DNA from: Chlorokybus atmophyticus | Taxonomy: Eukaryota; Streptophyta; Chlorokybophyceae; Chlorokybales; Chlorokybaceae | Assembly: GCA_009103225.1 (NCBI GenBank) | Contig: RHPI01000277.1 | Span: forward strand, 644,623 to 708,622 | Direction: 5' to 3' | DNA length: 64,000 nucleotides | In this document: positions 45,722 through 54,698 of the stretch, one piece after another | Position numbering within the stretch: position 1 is the first letter of the stretch | Layout: each line of letters starts with the position of its first letter | Translations under genes and position numbers: made by a program | Notes under the pieces: model-generated | The model's database searches: none | Seen by the model: only the letters and a program-made list of their open reading frames with translations | Told to the model about the DNA's origin: nothing

Positions 45722-47248
45722 CTACTTGTTGCCTAGCACAAAAGGTGAGGCCTGAGGCGTTGGCGCAGCACTCTGGGTCACAGCCGGTGGTAGCGGGGAA
45801 TTGGCAACGCCATTCCGCCACTCTCCGATCAGGTGTGTTACCTCCGGTGGCACTTCATGCATAGGCCACGACCACTGTTTGGTGCTTGCAGGCTTGAGGA
45901 GCTCAAAGTGTGCTTCTGGCTCATCAGGAGCAGTATTGCCCACCACCAGGAATAAGTTGGGGGCTTCTTTATTTCCAACCCAAACTGCGCTGTCGGGCCG
46001 TGGCACCCACTCCCCATGCTCGCGCTGAACGGTCACGCAGCCAATCAACAAGCCCAGTTTGTTGGCAAACATGGTCATGTACAGGTGCTCGACGTACACA
46101 TCTTTTCTCCGCACGATTTGTCGCACCTTGGCCATGGCTATGTTAATGTTGCAATTGACATCATCCAACATGGTCGCAGGCAGTTTGTCGTAATACTGCG
46201 CCATCTCTCCCGCGGCACCAGTGGCTCTGTAGAAGTCTAGGATTTTCTCGCCACGCCTGCATCAACAGCCTTGGCGGTGATTTTGCGGAGAGTGTCCCCC
46301 CTGCCGTCGTCGTCCATGGTGTCCAGCATGGCCCAAAATCAGCTCGAGCTGTGGTACTTGTGATTATCCAGGACACTTTGCGCTATAGATGGCCTGGCGC
46401 GAAATACACAATGGTAGAAGCAATCATCATCCGTTGGGGCATTGAAGTGGTCCCATGAGGCGAGCTGGCCACCTAGCATGACTGATGGCCGTATGCGGGT
46501 TGCGGCCAGCTCCTCTGATGACTCGCTGGCAGGTGGTGACCCCTGCTGCATGCGCATATAGCACTCAAATGGTGTGTCCAACTGTGGACGGCAAGAGTCA
46601 TAGTGACCGATAAAGTACCTGAATTTGGGGCAGACTGCCGGCTTCAACTTTGTTCGGGTGGAGTAAGGTAGGTGCAGAAACCACATCGGTTGTTGCATTT
46701 TGCTGTGGTTTCGCTGGTGGCGGCAAGAAGGATTGTTGCCCCGCAATCACCGTTGCTGCTTGTGGAGGAGATGGCACTGCATAAAGGACTGGTGCCGCGG
46801 AAGGTGGTTGCGCTCTGGCTGCGAGGAGAGCAGGAGCGGCAGGTGAGACCACTTGTGCATGCAGCAAGGGGGGTTGTATACAGGACCCAGCATAAGATGG
46901 CTCACAATGTTGCAAAGGACAAATAAAAGCTTATGCAGTGTCTAACGCATTGTTACCAAGGCACGAGCATAAACGACAGCGACTTACCTCAATGGCCCAT
47001 GGGCTGCATGGAGCAGGGGAAGCCATGGGGGCTGACAAGGTGGTATTGGGTGCACTCTCCCCGCCACCCTCGATCGCAGACTCGTCACGGAGCTCGTGAG
47101 CCATGGGCACATCATGCGCCACTGCCCCAATGGACATGTCGGGATTCAATAGGCCAACATGCATGTTAAACGGATGCCGCATTGCCGCCGCGCCCATCAG
47201 CAAATGGGATTGAAGAACCAGTTGATGGGATTGAATCCAGGCTTGCAT
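45722..47248 (-). pseudogene. OTU-like cysteine protease, decayed
   Basis: Putative deubiquitinase-type cysteine protease. Exon 1 (47248-about 46988, start MQAWIQSHQL, donor CATTGAG|GTAAGT) and exon 2 (about 46901-46627, Pro/Ala-rich, donor ATTCAG|GTACTT) lead into the OTU domain after the acceptor near 46585. The catalytic Cys region reads APTDDDCFYHCVF, where the family has DGxCLF. The C-terminal catalytic His region reads EAHFELLK. Between them are KILDFYRATGAAGEMAQYYD and DVYVEHLYMTMFANKLGL. A TGA at 46341-46339 and a one-base shift in an A-run near 46248 disrupt it. OTU assignment rests on the Cys/His context and is moderately sure. Confidence 0.55.
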
Positions 47249-47707
47249 AGCAGCTCCTAGTGCACTGTGGTGCTGTCAACTAATCACATGTGGGTTAGCT
47301 GCATGCTTGCGACACTGCAATTGCAATAGTCAACTGCGTCACACCGTCATCAGTTGGTTGCTTCGAACAGTCACCTGCGGCATTACTGGTTGATGCACGA
47401 ATGATTGCATAGACTACGAGATTGCTGGTTGATGCATTGGTTAAATGCCGGACAAATGGCCACGCGCTCCTGTGCTCAAACCCAGCCTACTTCGTTCGGC
47501 ACGCGCGCGCGATATCGCACGCTCACGCACATCCTAGCATGCAAAGGTAGGCATGCATTGGAGGTGCATGCGGTCAACATGCACAGCGAGATTGGCAACA
47601 ACATACCGCCGCCCAACTCTGTCTATCCGCTCTGGGTTCCGCAATGTTGGCTTGACTGTAGGGTGAGTATGGGTGAATAGTGGAGGCCTGCAGCCACGCT
47701 ACATGTA
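47249..47707. other. No gene recognised
   Basis: Short overlapping frames only. No domain is seen. Confidence 0.4.
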
Positions 47708-48190
47708 TCACTTGGACTGCGCTAAAAAACAAATTGCTCTTGCAAGGAAATGCATGAGACTGTTGCGAGCGTACCTCTGCATTCTTGTGTGCTTGTTCCC
47801 ACAGCCGCAATTGGTCCCGCATGGTTCTGACCAGGGGCTCCAAGGACTGCAGCTCCTAATCCACTCTTGTTGCAGAAAGCGAGCCACCAAGCAGCTCTCT
47901 GTGTGAAGATGGTCCTTAATGGCTTGCCTGCTGGTTTGTCCAATGTTGGTGATGCATGTTTGACAGCCCCATTGCTGACGCCTGCCATGATCCATGACAT
48001 GGCGCCCGGTAGTAGCTGGCTTCGCTGCTTGAACTCTTACGACCACAACTTCTTGCAAGATGCGCCACGCCGCCGCGGCCGCCGCCGCCTCCTCCGACTC
48101 CTGGTCCTCCGCCTCGTAGTCGAACTCAGGCCCACTATGCCTGACATTCGACCCGTCATCGACCTGGTGCCCCTGCGTGCCATCATCCGG
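47708..48190 (-). CDS. Unknown ORF with C2HC-type zinc finger
   Basis: The open frame runs from about 48190 without an early ATG, so it is probably an internal exon. It contains an acidic/alanine run (YEAEDQESEEAAAAAAAWR), then CQTCITNIGQTSRQAIKDHL followed by HTESC. The spacing, C-x2-C-x14-H plus a later H/C, is like the zinc fingers at the N-termini of the Plavaka-like transposase and the methyltransferase. It ends RAICFLAQSK and a stop at 47708. The function is unknown. Confidence 0.4.
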   Translation of the reverse strand, partial: PDDGTQGHQVDDGSNVRHSGPEFDYEAEDQESEEAAAAAAAWRILQEVVVVRVQAAKPATTGRHVMDHGRRQQWGCQTCITNIGQTSRQAIKDHLHTESCLVARFLQQEWIRSCSPWSPWSEPCGTNCGCGNKHTRMQRYARNSLMHFLARAICFLAQSK

Positions 48191-48249
48191 CCATCAATGA
48201 AGCGTGTTTGCGTGAGTGCACGCTAACTCCCATTTGGGCTCATCGAGCA

Positions 48250-48420
48250 ATGCCTCTGTCGTACCATGAATGGTACGACAGAGCCATTGTACGGCAATGG
48301 TTGGGGTTGGACGAGAGATGCCTCTGTCGTACCATAAATGTTACGACACAATCATTGGTAACAATGGTTGTACGAAGCATGGATGCAACGAATGCATAAG
48401 TCGTACCATCAACCATCGGA
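48250..48420. repeat. TACCATT-type inverted-repeat cluster, right
   Basis: Contains CTGTCGTACCATGAATGGTA followed by CGACAG (an 11-bp arm palindrome), CTCTGTCGTACCATAAATG and AAGTCGTACCATCAACC. The motif set matches the cluster at 37860-38060. The two clusters bracket the transposase, methyltransferase and OTU block. Confidence 0.55.
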
Positions 48421-48956
48421 GCAAGGACGCACTACAAGTGCGACTTTAGTGCGGGACACTAGACGTTCAAAACCGTGTCATTTTCGTTTTCGCACTTCGT
48501 ACACGGCCCAACCGGCGGCGGCAGTGTTGGAGGCGGCAGCGCCACTATCAGCTAAACAGGCGGCACCCGACTATCAGTTGGAGAGATGCTTCGTGGTCCA
48601 TCCGTAGGTGCACCTCGTCGTGGAGGTCGGCGCCAGTTGTCCACATTGCCCCCAGTGTTCAACCAGGCAACCGTCGCCAACCAATCGCAGCAAGACCCCG
48701 CGCTAACGCCCAGCACATCACAACAACTCCACCTGACACCGCAGTCGCAAGGGCAAGCTAGACTGCATGCGTTCTTGATGCACTGTGCACGTTGCTTCTT
48801 GCTCAACTTCTAACTTGGATGCTTGCTTCTTTCGTGACTGGCACGGCGACTCACTGCATGCGTTCTGGATACACTGTGCACGTTGTTCTTCTTTTGCAAC
48901 TGTGAGGGTTGCATTTTTCATGGCTGGCAGCATGACTCATGTGGTTGTGCTTGCAG

Positions 48957-50391
48957 AGGGTTGATTCGAACCCCAACCCAAACGCTTTTGGCCGTGACGT
49001 GGCAACCTCGGCAGTCAGCAACCCTTCCCCAAGCAAGTGGAAGATTGGCAACGAGGTAAGCACTGTGTGACACTGTGACACTGTGTGTAAGTGTGTAACG
49101 GATTGTTCTTCTGTGGACAGCATTTGTGAGATGCCGTCGTTGAAATCATAAACGGCCACATTTGTCCCAAGGAGAACACTAATCGTAACGTCACGTGTCA
49201 GGTGCTGTGAATGCTTCAGACCGCACTGCACCGTGACACTGACCAACGTGCCCGTGATAGGTAGTTGGCTTCAACCATAACGACGAGGCCAATGCGGCCA
49301 AGTTCTATGAGGTGTACTGGACTCCCAAGGAGTGCCCCTTCCACTGGAGTGTTGCCTTGAAGAAAGCTATGCAGGTTCGCTCCGAGAACGTCACAAAGAT
49401 CAAGCATGTCCTTGAGAAGGAGTACAAGTGGACACTGTTTAACAGCAACAACCGCAAGTGAGTTGGGTCCCTTACCACCATGTCTGCTATGCAACACTGC
49501 CTTCTTACTCAGCCTCCACACACACGTACACATCTCGCCTATTGTAACGGATTCAGGCACATCGACGCCCTAATGGACCCCGAGACCCAAAAAGCCCAGA
49601 TGCGCAACGCGCTCCAAAGTAAGTCGCAGGCACTATTCTAGCCTGGTGCAGGCTCAACTTGAACTACCTGTATCGTAACTAATGCCTTGTTGGTATGATT
49701 GTCGCAGACAAGTCATAGCGGAGATTTATGGTGACCGATAATGCAGACTCGAGCGGAGGAGATACATCCATGAATGGGGCAATCCCATAATCTGCCAAAT
49801 GATCGTGCAATGCTGGTCTTACGCCGTCACTACACCTGGTCGCCGGCAGCTGACAGTCAACCACCTCGCATACCTGTTGCTTACGGTGAGCACTCTGAAC
49901 TCCATCATTAGCAATTCAGGAATGCTGTAGCCCCAAACTGCGGGCTTGCAGACGCGTTGCAGTGAATAGTGGCTTTCAATGCCACTAAGACATGCCCATA
50001 AACTACGCAGGTGGAGCGCATCCTAAAGGGCAAGGATGGAGACCCTCTCCTAGCTGCCAGCATCAACACACACGAAGAGTACCTCAGCGAAATCAACACC
50101 ATGATCATGTCAAAGAAGCGGGAGATGAGGCAACGGTACGCAGCCCTCCAGCTATTCACCCTTGTGAAACGCCGCACTGCATCTTGTGTCAAATACCTAA
50201 GAGATCCTAATCGGCGCCGACCGCAAGAGACAGCAGCTCGTGACCCGCTCACTGAGGCAGAAGCGGCATTAGATTGGCTGGCACAACCGTTTGAGGAGGA
50301 AGAGCAAGCTCCGGCGTCTCCTCCACAGGCCCCAGCGCGTGGTGCTTTGTTCCATGATGACGAGCAAAGCGATGATGGAGAGGAGCTGTAG
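48957..50391 (+). CDS. Unknown spliced gene, 3' portion
   Basis: Exons 48957-49055 (RVDSNPNPNAFGRDVATSAV…), 49261-49457 (VVGFNHNDEANAAKFYEVYW, then TPKECPFHWSVALKKAM…), 49557-49618 (HIDALMDPETQKAQMRNAL), about 49747-49885 (RYIHEWGNPIICQMIVQCWS) and 50011-50391 (VERILKGKDGDPLLAASINT … DDEQSDDGEEL) have good GT/AG signals. The exon 3 to exon 4 junction does not keep phase as read, so either a border is wrong or there is an indel. The 5' exons were not resolved. The C-terminal part is helical and basic with an acidic tail. The family is not recognised. It may be host or element cargo. Confidence 0.45.
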
Positions 50392-51203
50392 CGCAATTGG
50401 TAGTCCGTTTAGCTGGTAGTGTACATAGCTGCAAGGCTCTTGTGACTGAGTGTTGTGCATCTTAAACCAGCTTAGTCAATCGTTGTTATGCTCATGTATG
50501 TCAATACTTGCATCCCTATGATATACAACAGACCTGCATTCGAGTCACATAATCGAACTACAAGCCTTGGCAAGTGCCTGAGAGACACTGTACACATCTC
50601 AGGTACATGTACACAGCACGGGCACACAACAATGCTGGCAGTCAGTGACAGTCGCGTGTAGTCAAGCTATGCAAATACATATGACGACAGTTAGGCATCA
50701 GTCATCTTCAGTATTTAAAGAATGCCTTATTTTGTCGATAATTACCTAGTTGGTGCTTGTAGATTAGGCTTTGTCGCCTGCGCTGGACTAGTGTGTAACC
50801 TGCAGGTGCCTGTCACACAGGCTGAGTTACCTAAGTAAGTGTCGTGCCTGCCATGGTCGAGGGCAACCTTGTCTCGGACAGGCTGCGGAGGAGTGCTAGT
50901 GCTGCACGCATGCTAGTGCCGTGCACTGCATTGCAGTCATGCAAACAAAAGACACCCCCCCAATCGTGGGCATAGGCTTGAAGATGGGCCTACGCGATGT
51001 TTAGTGCAGTGGACGAGCCGATGCCGCTCGCCACCTTTGTGTACAGACTGTGTCGTAGTGCACACAGTCAACAAGCCACCCCCCCTGAGATTCTGGGGTA
51101 GCCCTCTGCTCAAGAACTCAGTGCCTACCGACTGTGTGGGGGACCGTTGATGCGGCAGTCATCGCACCAGTACTCCCACAAGGGTACTGCGTCCAGTGGA
51201 GGG
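50392..51203. other. Gypsy 3' untranslated region and putative 3' LTR
   Basis: On the minus strand, after the integrase stop at 51204, a purine-rich tract (CAGGGGGGGTGG, about 51087-51076) is followed by TGTTGACTGTGTGC starting at 51073. That is a plausible polypurine tract and LTR start. A TTTAAATA box lies further along (about 50715). The outer LTR end could not be fixed because the matching 5' LTR lies outside the window. Confidence 0.4.
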
Positions 51204-52580
51204 TCAAGGCAGTAGCAGTGCATGCCTTGAGTACAGCCGTCGCATAACATCATCAATGGGTCGTCGTCGGCGCTGCCACACTTCTCGCTTCGGGTGCTGC
51301 GCAGCGGACGCGGGTGCTGGATCTTGGTGAAGCCAGCAATGTAGGGGAGATGACAGGGCGCAGTTGTTGACCATGTTGTCTTTCATGCGCTCGCCTCGTT
51401 GTCCCAACAGGTCCAGTACCCCTGTGGGGTGCACCTTCAATACCTTGTAGACAGCACGCCCGACGGAGGTATCGAGGGTGTCGCGTGTAGACGCCATACG
51501 GTAGACGAAGTCTCCTGACTCGAAGCGGCGTTCCCGCTCCTTGTAAAAACCACTGCGCACACGCTCGTAGCGCAGCGTGTCGCGGTGCTGCGCGATGCGC
51601 AGGTTGTCGAAGGCCATGGGGACGGTGTGTTCGAACAGCGCACTGCGCACTGTCAGATCATACAACATCTCGTCAGGGTTGTCGAGATTGTCCACCACTC
51701 TGTCGACCTCCTGCTGTGCGCGGAAAGGGAGCAATGGCTGCCTTCCGAACAGTAGATAGTATGGGCTGTACTCTCGCAGGGCTGCCTGCTTGGACAGCCG
51801 GTAGCCCATTGCTACCCATGGGAGGTGATCATCCCAGGTATTCTTCTCGTAGGCGAGGACGTACTTGCGCAGTGCCTTCTTGATGGTCTGCACGGTACGC
51901 TCGGCGAGGCCGTCGGCATGTGGGTGGTCGCGTGAGGTGCGACGGTGGTCGATGAAGCATCTGTCGATAAGCTTGTCGAAGGCTCCTCTGAACTCCGTGC
52001 CCTGGTCGGTGATGACTTCAGCACAGCTGTCGAAGCGTCCGAGTACATGGGAGAGGAAAGCCTGGGCTACTCCCTCACTGCTCTTGTCGGGCAGGGGCAC
52101 CAGCTCCACCCACTTGGAGAAGTGCTCGATCATGACGAGGATGTAGCGGTTGCCTCGCGCTGAGGGCGCTAGGTCTCCGAGGATGTCCAGTCCCCAGCGG
52201 TAGAACAACCCGGAAATGGGAAGGGGATGCAAGGTGGCATTGCGCGTATTGAGGCTGGCGCGAACCATGTCACACTGCTGACAGTTGCTGACGAACTCCC
52301 GCACCTGTCTGTGCACCCCATACCACCAGTACTGGGTCCTGACCAGGCTGACCGTGCGCTTGACACCGAAGTGCCCGAGCTCGGTGTGAAGGGAGGAGAT
52401 GATGCCTTCACGTGCAGCTGGTGTGGGGACCTCCTGATCTGCATCTTGTATCCGTCGATACAGCCTGTCGTTGGCCCAGCGGTAACGCTGAGTGCGTTGT
52501 CGGACGCGGTCCTTCTCGCGTGCGCTCATGCCTGCTGGAAGTTGTCCAGTCTGAAGCAGTGCGAGGGATGGCTCGTCCAG
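51204..52580 (-). CDS. Gypsy integrase
   Basis: Continues in the same frame as reverse transcriptase after a single TAG. The zinc-binding HHCC region reads HTELGHFGVKRTVSLVR … CQQCDMV. The DDE core has LDILGDLAPSARGNRYILVM, VITDQGTEFRGAFDKL and HPHADGLAERTVQTIKKAL (D, D, E all present). A C-terminal region (VYKVLKVHPTGVLDLLGQRG) follows. It inserts the element's DNA copy into the genome. The domain itself is intact. Translation would need readthrough of the TAG, or this copy is inactive. Confidence 0.85.
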   Translation of the reverse strand: MDEPSLALLQTGQLPAGMSAREKDRVRQRTQRYRWANDRLYRRIQDADQEVPTPAAREGIISSLHTELGHFGVKRTVSLVRTQYWWYGVHRQVREFVSNCQQCDMVRASLNTRNATLHPLPISGLFYRWGLDILGDLAPSARGNRYILVMIEHFSKWVELVPLPDKSSEGVAQAFLSHVLGRFDSCAEVITDQGTEFRGAFDKLIDRCFIDHRRTSRDHPHADGLAERTVQTIKKALRKYVLAYEKNTWDDHLPWVAMGYRLSKQAALREYSPYYLLFGRQPLLPFRAQQEVDRVVDNLDNPDEMLYDLTVRSALFEHTVPMAFDNLRIAQHRDTLRYERVRSGFYKERERRFESGDFVYRMASTRDTLDTSVGRAVYKVLKVHPTGVLDLLGQRGERMKDNMVNNCALSSPLHCWLHQDPAPASAAQHPKREVWQRRRRPIDDVMRRLYSRHALLLP

Positions 52581-54698
52581 CTAGATGTCTTGTCGTGTGT
52601 CGGTGGGTGCCAACTCCTCATCATCTACCTTAGGGTCGGCCGCGATTGCTTCTTCTGATAAAGGATCGGTGGTGGTGATGGCGGGCTCGAGAGCGGGCAT
52701 GTCCCCGTCTGCTGCTGCCTCAGCGATCTGAGTCCTGCGTCCTGAGCGTAGCGCAGCGACAGCGAACATGGTGGCCACACCTGCAGGTGCAGCTGTAGGA
52801 CCCAACTCATGTCGGGCGCCTGTGGCGTCGTTGGTGCTGAGGTGGGGGTTACGGCTGAGGCCATCCGCATCCTGGTTGGCAAGGCCTGCGCGGTGTTCCA
52901 CCTCGAAGTCGTACTCCTGGAGCAGCAGCGCCCATCGTGCTAACTTTCCTGTCAAGTGCTGGTTGTTCATTAGCCACTTGAGGGGTTGATGGTCAGTGAC
53001 CAGTTGGAACTGCCGTCCAAACAGAAAGGGTCGGAAGAAGGAGATGGCCCACACTGCGGCGAGACACTCCCCTTCGTAACTGCTGTAGTTGGCCTGAGCA
53101 TTGTTGTTGCTGCGGCTGGCGTACGACACTACGCGCTCCTTCTTGTTGTTGTCGTGCTGTACGAGCACGACCCCCATGCCGAGCTTGCTCCAGTCTGTGT
53201 GCAGGATGAACGACCTGGTGTAGTCAGGGCGCTGCAGAATGGGAGCTGTGGTGAGGCGGAGCTTCAGTTCCTGAAAGGCCTCCTGTTGTGCCTCCTTCCA
53301 CAAGAACTCGGTATCCTTCTTCAGTAGTTCGTTGAGAGGCCTTGCGATCTTGGCAAAGTCTTTGACAAACCGTCGGTAATAGTTGCCAAGGCCAAGGAAG
53401 GCCCGCAGCCGCGTGAGGTCTGTGGGGGCAGGGATAGCCACCAGTGCCTCCACTTTGGCCTGCTGTACGTACACACCATGGGGCACAATCATGTGTCCTA
53501 GGTAGGGTACCTTGTGGGTGAAGAAGGTGCACTTGTCAGGGTGCACCGTCATCCCGACTTCCTTCAGCCTCTGTAGCACCTCTTCGATGTGCTGGAGATG
53601 CTCCTCATTGCTGTGACTGAAGATGAGGATGTCGTCGATGTAGCAGCGTGCGAAGTCCAACCCCTTGAGGGCTTTGTCCATGACGCGCTGGAACTTGGCC
53701 GGAGCGTTCTTCAGCCCGAAGGGCATGACCTTCCACTGGTACAGCTGCCGGTTTCCCCAGAAGGAAGTCTTGTGCTTGTCCTCCTCCTTGATGGCGATCT
53801 GGTTGTACCCTTGGCGCATATCCAGGATACTAAAGACCGTGCAGTCTCCTACATCGTCAAAGATGCCTTCTGCGGTAGGCATTGGATACCTGTCCTGCTT
53901 GGTCTTGTTGTTGAGGGGGCGATAGTCGCCACACATGCGCCGGTCTGTCCAGTTGCCTGCTGAATCTTTCTTTTGGGGCATGACGGTCGCGGCCGCAAAG
54001 TCCGATGTGGACTCCTCGATCAGGCCTGCATCTAGCAGCGCCTTACACCTCTGTTCCACCAAGTCTTCTTCTAGCTTGGAGAGGCGGTACTGTCTTCTGA
54101 ACACCGGTTCGGCGTTCATTAGTTCAATGTCCATCTGGTATGCTGAGCAGATGCCCAGCTCCTTCACACTGAAGCTGAATTGGCTCCTCCACTTGTTGAG
54201 GAGAGCCTCGAGTTGCTCTCGAGTCTGACTTGTGGCCAGCGCTCCAATGGCGTGGGACCACGAGATAGCGTTGGCGACCACTGGAATGTCTTCCACAGTG
54301 ACTGCTGCCTGCTCCTCCATGTGGGCGGTCTCGAGGGCGGTGTGTGCTGCTTTGGTCTCTGAAAAGCGAGCAATCCACCCCCCAACCAGGTGTTCGAGCT
54401 CCTGGAAGGACACATGGCGGTCCTGGAGAGCAAAGCACATTTCCAAGTACCACACCATGCTGTTCTGATCCATGGCGCGTCCTAACAACTGACATTGTTG
54501 ACTGGTTGTCAGCGTGGAGCATGTGATGCTGCCTGGAAAGAATCCCATAGCACGCTCGCGCTCACGAGCGTTGGTTCTTCCAGCTGTCCAGTGTTGGAGT
54601 TTAACACCATGCCGTCGCCTGCATTGCGGAACGCGTAGGAGCCTGGATAGGATACAAGTGTGGGTAGCGCGCGGCGCGGCTGACCAGGCTGGTTGCAC
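52581..54698 (-). CDS. Gypsy reverse transcriptase and RNase H
   Basis: The frame is open for 705 codons. The functional start is likely a fusion from the upstream methyltransferase frame by frameshift, since both frames overlap at 54509-54698. RT motifs: RQYRLSKLEEDLVEQ, MCGDYRPLNNKT, PFGLKNAPAKFQRVMD and the catalytic YIDDILIFS (about residue 353). The RNase H region has FILHTDWSKLGMGVVL (about 498), YEGECLAAVWA and VTDHQPLKWLM. The tail (AIAADPKVDDEELAPTDTRQ) runs to the TAG at 52583-52581. All catalytic aspartates are visible. Confidence 0.9.
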   Translation of the reverse strand: MQPAWSAAPRATHTCILSRLLRVPQCRRRHGVKLQHWTAGRTNARERERAMGFFPGSITCSTLTTSQQCQLLGRAMDQNSMVWYLEMCFALQDRHVSFQELEHLVGGWIARFSETKAAHTALETAHMEEQAAVTVEDIPVVANAISWSHAIGALATSQTREQLEALLNKWRSQFSFSVKELGICSAYQMDIELMNAEPVFRRQYRLSKLEEDLVEQRCKALLDAGLIEESTSDFAAATVMPQKKDSAGNWTDRRMCGDYRPLNNKTKQDRYPMPTAEGIFDDVGDCTVFSILDMRQGYNQIAIKEEDKHKTSFWGNRQLYQWKVMPFGLKNAPAKFQRVMDKALKGLDFARCYIDDILIFSHSNEEHLQHIEEVLQRLKEVGMTVHPDKCTFFTHKVPYLGHMIVPHGVYVQQAKVEALVAIPAPTDLTRLRAFLGLGNYYRRFVKDFAKIARPLNELLKKDTEFLWKEAQQEAFQELKLRLTTAPILQRPDYTRSFILHTDWSKLGMGVVLVQHDNNKKERVVSYASRSNNNAQANYSSYEGECLAAVWAISFFRPFLFGRQFQLVTDHQPLKWLMNNQHLTGKLARWALLLQEYDFEVEHRAGLANQDADGLSRNPHLSTNDATGARHELGPTAAPAGVATMFAVAALRSGRRTQIAEAAADGDMPALEPAITTTDPLSEEAIAADPKVDDEELAPTDTRQDI

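Noticed and set aside
48951-48980. Pol III box B (GGTTGATTCGAACCCC)
   Set aside because: It lies inside a good coding exon with no box A upstream at the right distance.
54509-54698. Separate start codon for reverse transcriptase at 54698
   Set aside because: The first about 60 codons of that frame overlap the methyltransferase frame and look like out-of-frame sequence. A frameshift fusion is more likely.
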